Under the pieces are notes generated by a model. The model was not told where the DNA came from, searched no databases, and worked only from the letters and a program-made list of their open reading frames with translations. The position numbers and the translations under genes were made by a program. Below, piece after piece: positions 39,811 to 48,459 of a stretch of 54,202 nt of DNA (its first letter is position 1; every line of letters starts with the position of its first letter). The stretch is from Clostridia bacterium (GTDB lineage: Bacteria > Bacillota > Clostridia > Oscillospirales > CAG-272), in NCBI GenBank assembly GCA_017395715.1, contig JAFQNZ010000211.1, positions 1 to 54,202 of the forward strand, given 5' to 3'.

Positions 39811-41316
39811 TTACGTCAGATGGACGCATCCATCATTCTGTTTGTTCGGTTCAATGTCCAAGCCCCACACGAACCACTCGTTCGCCTTGCGAATCGGGAA
39901 ACCACGCATTGCGATCTCGTTGTAGAACGTAGTAGAACCAATAGGGTGATACTTGTTCTCTGCCTTACAGCACCACGCACGGTAGGCCGCATAGAGAGAA
40001 CCGCGAACGACCTTCTTGTCTTCACCAAGGACACAGCACTCATCAAGGAAGTTGCCGATACGGTCGTGCATCTTGCGATAGTTCGCAGTAGCAGAGCGAA
40101 CGCATTCGGGAGGATTCAGGCCGTTCTTCATGTAATCCTCACAGCCATCGAACAGCCACTTCAAGATCGTGGGGCGGTTCTCAGGACGAGCGAAGATCTC
40201 TTTCAGGTCTTTATCCTGCGTCTTCTCATCGAAGTGCTGATTGAACTCGATGACCCAAATACGATTCGAGGAGAACACGGTATCATCGGTCACGGCGGGA
40301 AGATGGTTGGTATTGAGCCAAAGGGTGAATTGCGGTACGAAGGAGAACGAGCTTTCAAACAGGTCACGGGTGACGAGGGTGTCACGACCCGTCATGGTCT
40401 TCATGCTCGCCGCATCCAAGCGTACATCCTTCGAGGACTCAGCCATAGTCACAAGGCGTGTACCCACGAGCTTTGCAAGGGTGGGCTGAGGGGCGTTGAA
40501 GTCGGTAGACCTGCCCGTTTTGCTCTCACAGATGAGATCGGTGGGAGCGGAATCAGCATAGTCTTCGCCGAGCACCGTACAGATGGTGGAGAACAGCGTA
40601 CCCTTGCCGTTTCGGGTCTTCGAGCCGTAGGCGATGAACATACACTCCTCACGGTTGACACCGAGGATGGAGTAGCCCAAAGCCCTTTGCAGGAATGCGG
40701 CCTTTTCCTTATCACCGCTCATGATCTGGTCGATGTAGGTGTACCACCGCTCACAGGTCGGCGTGAGGAAATCAGGCAGGGCGCAGGTGGTCTTCTTGGT
40801 GACATTGAAAGGGATAATGTCTTCTACGATCTCGCCCGTTTTCAGGTCGTAGGCATGGCGGGTGGTGTTGAGCAGGTAGGGATTGGAGTTCATATCCTTC
40901 AAGGGCATACGCACCATGGTTTTCAGAACTTCCATGATATTGCGCATAGAGGTGAACTTTCGGATGGACTTGATGTACTTGTGGTAGTCATCAATGAACT
41001 CGTCTTCTTCCTTCTCATCCTTGGCCTTGATCTCTTTGCAGTAGAGCACGAGCAGGTTCAGCAGGGTTTGCAGACGGTCGGAGATTGCACCGTTCTCACC
41101 CTGTTTCCTCCAACAGCCATCCCAAATGTACCAGTAGCCGTTCTGAGGACAGAAGCGAATGGAATCCTTATACACATCGCTCATCAGGGTAGCCATACCA
41201 ATGTCATCCCAAGTGTAGACATTGCTCTGATGGGGATGGACGCTCATCAGCGTTTCCATGATCTCGGACATACCCTCATCTTCGATGATCTGTCCGTTCG
41301 CCATTTCGTAGTTCAT
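39811..41316 (-). CDS. SF3 replicative helicase (D5/P4 type)
   Basis: A 501-residue protein. The N-terminal part (RFCPQNGYWYIWDGCWRK) is the D5_N domain. Walker A is GSKTRNGKGT at 231-240, and TLWLNTNHLP near 332 is the SF3 motif C sensor. The primase activity is on a separate gene (43645-44433). It unwinds phage DNA at replication forks. Confidence 0.92.
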   Translation of the reverse strand: MNYEMANGQIIEDEGMSEIMETLMSVHPHQSNVYTWDDIGMATLMSDVYKDSIRFCPQNGYWYIWDGCWRKQGENGAISDRLQTLLNLLVLYCKEIKAKDEKEEDEFIDDYHKYIKSIRKFTSMRNIMEVLKTMVRMPLKDMNSNPYLLNTTRHAYDLKTGEIVEDIIPFNVTKKTTCALPDFLTPTCERWYTYIDQIMSGDKEKAAFLQRALGYSILGVNREECMFIAYGSKTRNGKGTLFSTICTVLGEDYADSAPTDLICESKTGRSTDFNAPQPTLAKLVGTRLVTMAESSKDVRLDAASMKTMTGRDTLVTRDLFESSFSFVPQFTLWLNTNHLPAVTDDTVFSSNRIWVIEFNQHFDEKTQDKDLKEIFARPENRPTILKWLFDGCEDYMKNGLNPPECVRSATANYRKMHDRIGNFLDECCVLGEDKKVVRGSLYAAYRAWCCKAENKYHPIGSTTFYNEIAMRGFPIRKANEWFVWGLDIEPNKQNDGCVHLT

Positions 41317-41753
41317 GAGCGTTCCTCCTTAAATTTGTGAGACTCCGCGATGAACCAAGTCGGGGTGAGACCGTACTTCGCCATGAACAAGGCTTTTGCA
41401 AGGGTCTCAATCAACTGATGTTGTGCGATCTCGAAGACCGCTTCTTCGCGGGATTTTTCATTAAAGGTGATGAATTTGAAGTGGAGCAGTTCGTGAATCA
41501 GCACTTGCTCCATGGGCTGTTTGAGAATCATATCAGGCGGCAGGTCTTCGGCTCGGCGAATACTGATGAGACCGCACATATTGACAAACTGCACTTCGGA
41601 TTCACCTGCACACTCAGGAAGGTTCATGTCTTCCTTCGGGCAGATACGAGCGGCAATTTGCCAATCGGAAAGACCGAGAAGACGTTTCCATTCTTCAAGG
41701 CATTCCAACAGCTCTTTTTCGCTGTCGAAGACAAGTTTGGGAGCATGGCTCAT
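41313..41753 (-). CDS. Zinc metallopeptidase-like protein
   Basis: A 146-residue protein. VLIHELLHFKF carries the HExxH zinc motif, with a preceding helix (PPDMILKQPMEQ). An N-terminal EWKRLLGLSDWQIAARI is typical of small phage HELLH proteins. The peptidase target is unknown; the related ImmA/IrrE and SprT-like groups cut repressors or bind DNA. The ATG at 41753 follows CAGGTGAAG. Confidence 0.68.
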   Translation of the reverse strand: MSHAPKLVFDSEKELLECLEEWKRLLGLSDWQIAARICPKEDMNLPECAGESEVQFVNMCGLISIRRAEDLPPDMILKQPMEQVLIHELLHFKFITFNEKSREEAVFEIAQHQLIETLAKALFMAKYGLTPTWFIAESHKFKEERS

Positions 41754-41923
41754 TTCTTCACCTGCTTCCTTACGCTGTCGGCGAGAACCGCCATAGCGCA
41801 CTTCTGAGCTTCTTCGTTCCACCATCCACACCGTTCCTGAATACAGTCAAAGGTGCCGGGGCATTCTTTATCGGGAGGGATGTTGAAGCTCATCGGGCAG
41901 AGAATCTTTTCCTGATCGGACAT
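41750..41923 (-). CDS. 57-residue cysteine-rich protein
   Basis: Starts MSDQEKILCPMSFNIPPDKE and includes CPGTFDCIQERCGWW. Five cysteines suggest metal binding. AGGAGG lies before the ATG at 41923. It overlaps the previous gene by 56 bases and the peptidase-like gene by 4. Confidence 0.62.
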   Translation of the reverse strand: MSDQEKILCPMSFNIPPDKECPGTFDCIQERCGWWNEEAQKCAMAVLADSVRKQVKK

Positions 41924-42119
41924 GGTTCTTTTCCTCCTTTAAGGCGTTGATTGCTTTTCTCAGAGAGCGGATGCACCCGCTTCTCCAATTCGTTGAGTAA
42001 GGCATGATCTGAGTAATCATGTACTCCAAGTTCCAAATATCGTGGTCGTACTCATCCTTGTGCATGAGCAGTTCGATTGCTCGCTCATTCATGCGGATTC
42101 GGTACTTTTGTTCGTCCAT
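41868..42119 (-). CDS. First gene of the 42-kb operator-controlled transcript
   Basis: An 83-residue helical basic protein starting MDEQKYRIRMNERAIELLMH. CGGAGGTG lies before the ATG. It is the first gene after a promoter with three CTCAGA-type operators, so it belongs to the second regulon. Function unknown. Confidence 0.6.
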   Translation of the reverse strand: MDEQKYRIRMNERAIELLMHKDEYDHDIWNLEYMITQIMPYSTNWRSGCIRSLRKAINALKEEKNHVRSGKDSLPDELQHPSR

Positions 42120-42144
42120 GAGTCACCTCCGATTTCGCTTGGAG

Positions 42145-42232
42145 CTCAGATATTCCTGAGTTCTCTTAAAGAATATCAGAAATATCTGAGCTTGTCAAGC
42201 CTTTCGGGAAACTTTTCTCAGAAAAATCTGAG
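42145..42232. promoter_or_regulatory. Operator cluster at 42.2 kb
   Basis: Three sites: CTCAGATATTCCTGAG (42145-42160), ATCAGAAATATCTGAG (42175-42190) and CTCAGAAAAATCTGAG (42217-42232). The third is identical to the site at 33264-33279, 9 kb away. Confidence 0.78.
42170..42198 (-). promoter_or_regulatory. Leftward promoter with operator in its spacer
   Basis: On the minus strand TTGACA (42198-42193), a 17-base spacer that is itself an operator, and TATTCT (42175-42170). It should drive the genes from 42119 leftwards (metallopeptidase-like, SF3 helicase, folD and beyond). Confidence 0.78.
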
Positions 42233-42233
42233 A

Positions 42234-42422
42234 TTACCAATCAACGCCCATGTCATCAAGGCAGGTGAGAATCACGTTCCAATGGGGTGCGTTGCCCGGA
42301 CGGGTAGCACCACCCGCTTTCATGATCTCGGAGCGGTTGATGTTGCATCCCTTGCTTCTCATCCTGTGCCACAGGTCATCCATGGTGTACCCGTTAGCCC
42401 TCAGAGCAGTTCTCAGGTTCAT
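42234..42422 (-). CDS. Small HTH-like protein
   Basis: A 62-residue protein starting MNLRTALRANGYTMDDLWHRM and containing GCNINRSEIMKAGGATRPGN. The spacing suggests a small helix-turn-helix. It lies directly before the 42.2-kb operators, so it is an alternative candidate for the protein that binds them. AAGGAGG precedes the ATG. Confidence 0.62.
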   Translation of the reverse strand: MNLRTALRANGYTMDDLWHRMRSKGCNINRSEIMKAGGATRPGNAPHWNVILTCLDDMGVDW

Positions 42423-42654
42423 TTTTCTCACCTCCTTGCATGGCGTAGCGGATGAAGTAGTAAAGCTCACGGCGGCACTTATCGCACAGATGGAACTTGC
42501 TCGTGGGAGAGTAGAACCGCTTATCGGTGTAACCCGATTTGCTGTGCTCGTTCTTTTCACGAACTTCCTTCCATTCCATAACGTCAAGCCGACACGGGTG
42601 AGGTTCTTCGATCTTCACACCGCAACGGTCACAAACGATGGTCTTAACAATCAC
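42394..42654 (-). CDS. Zinc-ribbon protein
   Basis: An 86-residue protein: IVCDRCGVKIEE and FHLCDKCRRELY form a zinc ribbon. The best start is GTG at 42654, eight bases after AAGGAG. It overlaps the HTH-like gene by 29 bases. Similar small proteins are frequent in phages; role unknown. Confidence 0.65.
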   Translation of the reverse strand: MIVKTIVCDRCGVKIEEPHPCRLDVMEWKEVREKNEHSKSGYTDKRFYSPTSKFHLCDKCRRELYYFIRYAMQGGEKNEPENCSEG

Positions 42655-42659
42655 GGTTA

Positions 42660-42878
42660 TCACTCCTTCTTGATTTGTTCCCCAAGCACGAGGAGTTGTT
42701 CACGGATGCAGGTAATGCGGCGAAGCATAGATTCGCGGGAATCTTCACGGCAGAGCATATATCCCGCCCACGGGTGCTTATCTCCCGTTTTCTTTTGGCA
42801 GTCCTCGTATCGAGCCAAGCTCTCACCGAGGGATTTCACCATGGTTTCGACCATGCGTAAGCGTTCGGACTTTTCCAT
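42660..42878 (-). CDS. Small coiled-coil protein
   Basis: A 72-residue protein starting MEKSERLRMVETMVKSLGES with heptad-like spacing throughout. GGTGAG precedes the ATG. No domain known. Confidence 0.55.
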   Translation of the reverse strand: MEKSERLRMVETMVKSLGESLARYEDCQKKTGDKHPWAGYMLCREDSRESMLRRITCIREQLLVLGEQIKKE

Positions 42879-42882
42879 ACGC

Positions 42883-43065
42883 TCACCTCACGATCACGTT
42901 GTCGAGCAGGTTCTTCATGGTCAGAACCGTCCAGTAAGTGATAATCCATCCCCACATATTCGCGCCATTGAGAAGACCGTTGAGTACGACTCCCGCAATG
43001 ACGGCGAGGGCAAGGACAAGCAACCGCTTTGTGGCATCGAGGTAGAATTTCCAATCAGGATTCAC
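42883..43065 (-). CDS. Small membrane protein
   Basis: A 60-residue protein with a GTG start at 43065 after GGAGG. Two hydrophobic segments (LLVLALAVIAGVVLNGLL and MWGWIITYWTVLTM) suggest two membrane spans. It directly follows another small membrane-protein gene. Function unknown; a holin-like or superinfection role cannot be told. Confidence 0.58.
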   Translation of the reverse strand: MNPDWKFYLDATKRLLVLALAVIAGVVLNGLLNGANMWGWIITYWTVLTMKNLLDNVIVR

Positions 43066-43070
43066 GCTGT

Positions 43071-43214
43071 TCACCTCCGATTCTGATAGTTCGGAGGGAA
43101 ACCCTGACCCTCACGCTTGCCCTGATGGTAGCGAGACCATGCGCGAATCTCGAAAAGCTCTACGATTGCGCCACCCAGGAACATGAAACCAAGTGCTTGA
43201 AAAACAGTCATCAT
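43071..43214 (-). CDS. 47-residue membrane-associated peptide
   Basis: Starts MMTVFQALGFMFLGGAIVEL after AAGGAGG; hydrophobic N terminus, then a basic tail ending QGFPPNYQNRR. It ends within the ribosome site of the next gene, implying coupling. Function unknown. Confidence 0.55.
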   Translation of the reverse strand: MMTVFQALGFMFLGGAIVELFEIRAWSRYHQGKREGQGFPPNYQNRR

Positions 43215-43223
43215 AACTCCTCC

Positions 43224-43640
43224 TTAGAGAGTATCGTCTTCGCAAGAGATCACTCTGCGAATGCCCGAATTGGTAATCATTCGACTACACATTTCACAGG
43301 GCGTGGGATTCTTCATGCGTTCGCCGTTCTCGAATCCCGCGAGGAACAGGATTGCTCCGCACATTTCTTCACGGCTTGCATTGATAATGGCGTTGGCTTC
43401 CGCATGGACGGCTTTACACTTTTCGTACTGCTGACCATGGGGAATGTTGTGGGCTTCACGGTAGCACTCGTTCAGGTCACAGCAGTTCACCAAACCTCGT
43501 GCCGTACCGTTGTAGCCCGTGGAGACGATGGTGTCGTTCTTCACGATCACCGCACCGTATTGTCTGCGAATACAGGTGCTTCGGGCGGCTACTGCCGCCG
43601 CAATGTCAAGGTAATACTTGACTTTGGAAGGTCTTTCCAT
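43224..43640 (-). CDS. dCMP deaminase
   Basis: A 138-residue zinc-dependent deaminase. KAVHAEANAI supplies the zinc histidine and catalytic glutamate, and TPCEMCSRMI the two zinc cysteines. It converts dCMP to dUMP, the substrate for thymidylate synthesis, and fits with the ThyX-like and FolD genes. Confidence 0.92.
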   Translation of the reverse strand: MERPSKVKYYLDIAAAVAARSTCIRRQYGAVIVKNDTIVSTGYNGTARGLVNCCDLNECYREAHNIPHGQQYEKCKAVHAEANAIINASREEMCGAILFLAGFENGERMKNPTPCEMCSRMITNSGIRRVISCEDDTL

Positions 43641-43644
43641 ATCG

Positions 43645-44433
43645 TCACCTCTTGTAGCGGGTTACGCTGTTGACGATGGTCTGCAATTCGTTACGAGGAA
43701 GCTCCGGATCACAGGCCACGGTGTTGCAGTAGATCAACTCATCGTATATCTGCGCTTTGGAATACCCCTGATTGTGGAGCATACCTGCGAGAGAAGTCAG
43801 GCAGATATTGCGGCATCCGTTGGGAATGCGAGGATATACGGGTCTGAGCTTGATGCGACTTCCTACGGGCTTTTCCCAAATGGGGGTGTACACTCGATTA
43901 CCCATGGGCTTCGAGTTCTCATCACGCTTCACTTCGGGGAAATACTTCTCTACCACATAATCAATCGCTTCCTGATTCTCACGCAGGGTGTGGTATACGA
44001 TTGCATCGCCCGTCATAATGAAGTAGCGGGATGAGCGGTATATCTCCACGCCGTTCAGGTTGTTCCTACCCTTGAAGGGGAGCGTACCTCGGAGCAGGAT
44101 ATGGAAACCTCTACCGCTTCGGCTTCGCTCGGTGTAGCTCTGACACTTGCCGAGAATGTCGGCGGCAACTGCGGTGATGAAGCCATCATCGTCATAGCCT
44201 GTATCAATGTCGATACCCACCAAATCGTTATCGTTGAATACGAAGCCGATGTTGTCATAGTGTCCATCCGCTACCGCCTGAACAGCGGTAGCGAACGGAG
44301 ACCATGTATCGGGGTCGGTCGAGGAAGCCGCTTCTCGCTCAAAGGACTTCATCGGAACTTTGCTGTCTGCATGGACACATACCCATTGGTCAAGCTCTTT
44401 CAGGGCTTGGGGAATGTGTTCATACTGACTCAT
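43645..44433 (-). CDS. AEP-type primase
   Basis: A 262-residue archaeo-eukaryotic-type primase. VGIDIDTG at 72-79 supplies the catalytic Asp-x-Asp and SRSGRGFHILLRG the sGxH motif with His111. A helical C-terminal region follows. It partners the SF3 helicase gene at 39811, which in P4-like proteins is fused to the primase. The ATG overlaps the upstream stop (TGATG). Confidence 0.88.
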   Translation of the reverse strand: MSQYEHIPQALKELDQWVCVHADSKVPMKSFEREAASSTDPDTWSPFATAVQAVADGHYDNIGFVFNDNDLVGIDIDTGYDDDGFITAVAADILGKCQSYTERSRSGRGFHILLRGTLPFKGRNNLNGVEIYRSSRYFIMTGDAIVYHTLRENQEAIDYVVEKYFPEVKRDENSKPMGNRVYTPIWEKPVGSRIKLRPVYPRIPNGCRNICLTSLAGMLHNQGYSKAQIYDELIYCNTVACDPELPRNELQTIVNSVTRYKR

Positions 44434-44744
44434 CAGATGAGACCCCTCCGCTTTGCGACCTTCTTTTCGAGGTCGTTCACCATGTTCCAAACATGGTTCT
44501 GCTCCATGCGATGTTCCTTGGCGATCTTGGTAATCGCTTCGGGCAGGGGCGCGGTATCAGAGTAGAGAGCCACGAACACTTCACGCTCCTCATCGGAGTA
44601 GGTGTTCAGAGCGGTGTGACAGGCATTCCAGTTCTTCTTATCAGCTTCGGTCTTGAAGCGGGGCTGTTCGGAAGAAGCATTGATACGGCTCTTGGCGTAG
44701 AAACGCATGGCGTGTTTCACATACTCGGCGTAATGAGGTCTCAT
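44433..44744 (-). CDS. Sigma-like / ArpU-like regulator
   Basis: A 103-residue protein. YSDEEREVFVALYSDTAPL followed by IAKEHRMEQNHVWNMVNDL looks like a region-4-type helix-turn-helix of the sigma-70 fold, as in ArpU/RinA late regulators. It could activate late genes. The link is inferred from sequence pattern only. Confidence 0.55.
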   Translation of the reverse strand: MRPHYAEYVKHAMRFYAKSRINASSEQPRFKTEADKKNWNACHTALNTYSDEEREVFVALYSDTAPLPEAITKIAKEHRMEQNHVWNMVNDLEKKVAKRRGLI

Positions 44745-44989
44745 TCGGCATCCTCCTTCTTGACCTTGGTCTTCTTGGCGGGTACTTCCTCCAGCGGGAA
44801 GAAGTATTTGTCATCGACACAGCGGAACATGGCGTTGCACAGGGCGGCAACCTGCTCATCCTTCACGACCTTACCGCTCTTGATGATCTGTTCCGCGCTG
44901 GACAGGGGCATGGTGTTCTGAACGAAATGCTTGCCCGTCCGCATGACGAAAGTGACCTTGTTATCCTTAGCTTTGATCTTCATATCCAT
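44741..44989 (-). CDS. Hypothetical protein
   Basis: An 82-residue protein starting MDMKIKAKDNKVTFVMRTG and ending in a Lys-rich tail. It overlaps the sigma-like gene by 4 bases and follows nrdD. No domain recognised. Confidence 0.58.
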   Translation of the reverse strand: MDMKIKAKDNKVTFVMRTGKHFVQNTMPLSSAEQIIKSGKVVKDEQVAALCNAMFRCVDDKYFFPLEEVPAKKTKVKKEDAE

Positions 44990-45002
44990 GGTGGTTTCCT
45001 CC

Positions 45003-46901
45003 TTATTTCTTGCAATCGTGCTTCACACGATCACGCTCCTCGGCGCGTTTGGCGTTATTGAAGCGGTCGAGAGTACCTACGAGATAGCCCGTGATACGGC
45101 GAATGCGCTCGAACTTACCTTCTTCCTCGGTGCGTCCGCAACGGGGGCAGGTATCACCGATGATACCGTTATAGCCGCACACAGGGTCACGGTCTACGGG
45201 ATGGTTGATCGAACCATAGCCAATACCGCATTCCTTCATGTAGCGGATGACGGATTCAAAGGCTTCGAGGTTCTTGCTCGCATCGCCGTCCATTTCCACA
45301 TAGCTGATGTGACCTGCGTTGGTGAACGCATGATACGGGGCTTCGAGCCTGATCTTGTCGTAGATGCTGATGGGATAGTAGACGGGGATGTGGAAGCTGT
45401 TGGTGTAATAATCACGGTCGGTAACGCCCTCGATCTCACCGTAACGCTTCTTATCCATCCGCACGAATCGACCCGAAAGGCTTTCAGCAGGGGTCGCAAG
45501 GCAGGTGACGTTCATAGAAAGCTCCTTGGACTTGCGATCACAGAAGGTGCGGATATAGGAGACGATGAACTGACCAAGCTCCTGCGCTTCCTCGCTCTCG
45601 CCGTGATGCTTACCCGTAAGGGATTTCAGCGTTTCGGCAAGGCCGATGAAGCCGATGGACAGCGTACCGTGTTTCAGCACTTCGCCGATCTCATCTTCCG
45701 AACCAAGGGTGTCAGAATCAATCCACACACCCTCGCCCATCAGGAAAGGGAAGTTACGAACCACCCTGCGGCTCTGCACCTCGAAGCGGTCAAGCAACTG
45801 CTTCATGACCTTGTTCAGCATATCGGTGAGCAGGTCGAAGAACTTGTCCACATCACCCTTGGCTACGATAGCAAGGCGGGGCAGGTTGATGGAAGTGAAG
45901 CTCAGATTGCCACGACCATTGCTGATCTCACGGGAGGGGTCGTAAACATTGCCCAAAACCCTCGTGCGACAACCCATGTAGGCCACCTGAGTTTCAGGAC
46001 GGTCGGGGTCGTAGTATTGCAGGTTGAACGGTGCATCCACGAAGGAGAAGTTCGGGAACAGCCGCTTGGAACTCACGCGCATGGCCAGACGGAACAGGTC
46101 GTAACTGGGGTCTTCGGGGTTGTAGTTCACACCTTCCTTGACTCGGAAAATTTGAATCGGGAAGATGGGCGTTTCACCATTGCCGAGACCCGCTTCCGTT
46201 GCGAGAAGCAACTGCTCAATCACGAGCCGTCCTTCCCAGCTGGTGTCCATGCCGTAATTGATGGAGGAGAACGGCACTTGCGCACCTGCGCGGGAGTGCA
46301 TGGTGTTCAGGTTGTGAATGAAGCCCTCCATGGCCTGATAGGTGTCACGCTTGGTGGCTTTCATCGCCATCTTCTCAGCCCAACCATCCACCCACTCACA
46401 GTCAAGATCAACGATGATCTCTCGGTAGTGTTTCAGATGCTTTTCGTAGGTCAGGCGCACACCCTTCGCCATGGCGTAGTCAAAGTTCACGATGCTCTGA
46501 CCGCCGTGCTGATCGTTCTGATTGCTCTGCACCGCAATCGCCGCGAGAGCCGCATACGAGCCGATGGACTTGGGTTCACGAAGATGACCATGACCCGTAT
46601 TGAAGCCATCCGCAAACAGCGTCAGCAGGTCGATCTGGGTACAGGTGGTAGTCCAACCGTAGAAGTCAAGATCGTGAATGTGAATCCATCCTTCACGGTG
46701 AAGGGCGGCGATTTCAGGGTCGATCATCGTATCAAGGTAGTATTCCTTGGCGGTGTTCGCGCCCTGCTGGAGCATCGCGCCCATGGGGGTATCGCCGTTG
46801 ATATTGGCGTTGTCCCGCTTCAAATCGCTGTCGCGGGATGAGAGGGCGGTAATGTTGTCGAAGATCGTTTTCACCTTACCGCCGAACTCTGCAAGGTTCA
46901 T
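45003..46901 (-). CDS. nrdD: Anaerobic ribonucleoside-triphosphate reductase
   Basis: A 632-residue class III reductase. The C-terminal RRITGYLVGTLDRFN carries the glycyl radical (around Gly609), preceded by the zinc motif CPRC. The usual N-terminal ATP-cone is absent, so allosteric control may be reduced. It converts NTPs to dNTPs without oxygen, supporting an anaerobic host. The ATG at 46901 follows AAAGGAGG and overlaps the upstream stop. Confidence 0.95.
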   Translation of the reverse strand: MNLAEFGGKVKTIFDNITALSSRDSDLKRDNANINGDTPMGAMLQQGANTAKEYYLDTMIDPEIAALHREGWIHIHDLDFYGWTTTCTQIDLLTLFADGFNTGHGHLREPKSIGSYAALAAIAVQSNQNDQHGGQSIVNFDYAMAKGVRLTYEKHLKHYREIIVDLDCEWVDGWAEKMAMKATKRDTYQAMEGFIHNLNTMHSRAGAQVPFSSINYGMDTSWEGRLVIEQLLLATEAGLGNGETPIFPIQIFRVKEGVNYNPEDPSYDLFRLAMRVSSKRLFPNFSFVDAPFNLQYYDPDRPETQVAYMGCRTRVLGNVYDPSREISNGRGNLSFTSINLPRLAIVAKGDVDKFFDLLTDMLNKVMKQLLDRFEVQSRRVVRNFPFLMGEGVWIDSDTLGSEDEIGEVLKHGTLSIGFIGLAETLKSLTGKHHGESEEAQELGQFIVSYIRTFCDRKSKELSMNVTCLATPAESLSGRFVRMDKKRYGEIEGVTDRDYYTNSFHIPVYYPISIYDKIRLEAPYHAFTNAGHISYVEMDGDASKNLEAFESVIRYMKECGIGYGSINHPVDRDPVCGYNGIIGDTCPRCGRTEEEGKFERIRRITGYLVGTLDRFNNAKRAEERDRVKHDCKK

Positions 46902-47521
46902 GCCTTTTCCTCCTTTCTCATGAGTTTGAACCACTCATTAAAGAAATCATATCGGGTCTGAATCGAAGCACCCTGAATCGGAATGTTCTGTTCAGCACAC
47001 CACTTGTTGAACTTCTCCCACTTGCCGCACCGATAGATTTCAGGGCAACCGCCGCGATACACACAATTCGGCACGAGCACATCTGCGATCTCAGGTTCGA
47101 TCTCGTGAAGTGCTTCTTTGAAATCCTCAGCGTAACCACGGGTTTCGGGGGAAGCCTGTTCACACAGGCGTTTGCGCCATGTGTCGATCAAATGCTGTAC
47201 GTTGGCATCGCCGACAAAGGTCTGAGGTTCATCCTGGGGGAGCTTTTCGCGGGGAATACCCGTTCTGTCGCTACGCTGAGTACGAACGAATTTCTCCCAC
47301 TTGTGACGAACCCAATGAACAGTAATCCAATGCGGCATATCGCGCCAACGCCACTTGATCTGAATATCCCTGATGGGACTATGCTCCGCGATAAGGATGG
47401 AGCGTTTGAACTTTCGGGAGGGTTCTTTGCCAAGCTCGTCCTTACCTACGGTGGAACGGCAATCGTTGGCTACTTCCTCCCAATCACCCTTGCGTTTCAG
47501 AATTTCGGTCAGAAAGCCCAT
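46898..47521 (-). CDS. ThyX-like protein with altered signature
   Basis: A 207-residue protein. KRSILIAEHSPIRDIQIKW and PHWITVHWVRHKW follow the ThyX pattern closely. The ThyX signature RHRxxSxNExSxRY is replaced by RHKWEKFVRTQRSDRTG. It may be a diverged flavin-dependent thymidylate synthase or an enzyme acting on a related nucleotide. Its end overlaps nrdD by 4 bases, so expression is coupled with deoxynucleotide synthesis. Confidence 0.68.
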   Translation of the reverse strand: MGFLTEILKRKGDWEEVANDCRSTVGKDELGKEPSRKFKRSILIAEHSPIRDIQIKWRWRDMPHWITVHWVRHKWEKFVRTQRSDRTGIPREKLPQDEPQTFVGDANVQHLIDTWRKRLCEQASPETRGYAEDFKEALHEIEPEIADVLVPNCVYRGGCPEIYRCGKWEKFNKWCAEQNIPIQGASIQTRYDFFNEWFKLMRKEEKA

Positions 47522-47524
47522 GGC

Positions 47525-48115
47525 TCATACTCCTTTCACATGGGAAGCGATCATATCGGCATGATGCGTCCACAGGACATTCGGATAGGTATGAACGGCA
47601 CGAGTGTAATCGCTCCATTCCTCACGGTCGGTGAAAGCACCCATGTGGTAACGGATGCAAGCGACTTCCTCCTCGGTCAACTTCATCAGGGAAGCGAGCT
47701 TCATGACGGATTTATCACCATGACCTTTGAGAAGGGTGTTCTTGTTGTACTCGTAATGAGTACCCGTATCGAGGAACAGTTCAGCATCGCCATTGCGAAT
47801 CGTCTGACCCGGCTCTACGGTGTAGGCATCCATCTTGCACAGATCGTGGAACATACCAACAATGAGGGGGCTTTCGGGGCGTTCCCACACCAAGCCGTTC
47901 GCCTTGGTCAGTTCCCAAAGGGTCTGCGCCACCTCGAAGGAGTGGTCGAAAAGGCCACCCTCATAAGAGCCGTGATACTTGGTGGAAGCAGGAGCGGTGA
48001 AGAAACCGTGCTCCGAAAGGTAATTGGTGATCTCGTTCGGGATGAACGGAGACATACGCTTGGTGAACTGGAATACGCGACTCGCGTAGTTCACCTGACA
48101 GGTCGTTTCTCCCAT
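47525..48115 (-). CDS. HD-domain phosphohydrolase
   Basis: A 196-residue protein. SYEGGLFDHSFEVA, VGMFHDLCKMD and VLWTHHADM supply the H...HD...D residues of the HD superfamily. Likely a nucleotide phosphatase; its place between MazG-like and ThyX-like genes suggests nucleotide-pool control. The ATG overlaps the MazG stop (TAATG). Confidence 0.82.
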   Translation of the reverse strand: MGETTCQVNYASRVFQFTKRMSPFIPNEITNYLSEHGFFTAPASTKYHGSYEGGLFDHSFEVAQTLWELTKANGLVWERPESPLIVGMFHDLCKMDAYTVEPGQTIRNGDAELFLDTGTHYEYNKNTLLKGHGDKSVMKLASLMKLTEEEVACIRYHMGAFTDREEWSDYTRAVHTYPNVLWTHHADMIASHVKGV

Positions 48116-48459
48116 TATGATTGTCTCCTTTCGTATTCAGGACGATGGATACTCTGCTCGGCGGTGAACTTCTGCGGGTATCGCTTTTCGAGCTTCTTGA
48201 TGTTGCCCTGAGCCACATCTTCCAAAGTGATACCCAAGCCCGTAGCGGTCTGAGCAACGTACCACAGCACGTCTCCAAGCTCATCAATGAGCCTGTTGGG
48301 GTCGAACTCGTGCTCCTGAAACTCCACCTTTTTCAGAATGTCAATGCACTCTCCGGCTTCACCACACATACCGTAGCAACCGTTCTGCATCTTCTGCCAA
48401 GGGGTGAGTTTCGGATTGCTCGTCCGTTCAGCGAGCTTTTGATACTCATTTAACTGCAC
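48115..48459 (-). CDS. MazG-like nucleotide pyrophosphohydrolase
   Basis: A 114-residue protein. CGEAGECIDILKK and LIDELGDVLWYVAQ are the paired EExxE/ExxD helices of MazG enzymes. It hydrolyses nucleoside triphosphates and may lower (p)ppGpp or remove unwanted dNTPs. A GTG at 48459, after GGAGG, is the preferred start; the ATG nine bases earlier is too close to the site. Confidence 0.85.
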   Translation of the reverse strand: MQLNEYQKLAERTSNPKLTPWQKMQNGCYGMCGEAGECIDILKKVEFQEHEFDPNRLIDELGDVLWYVAQTATGLGITLEDVAQGNIKKLEKRYPQKFTAEQSIHRPEYERRQS

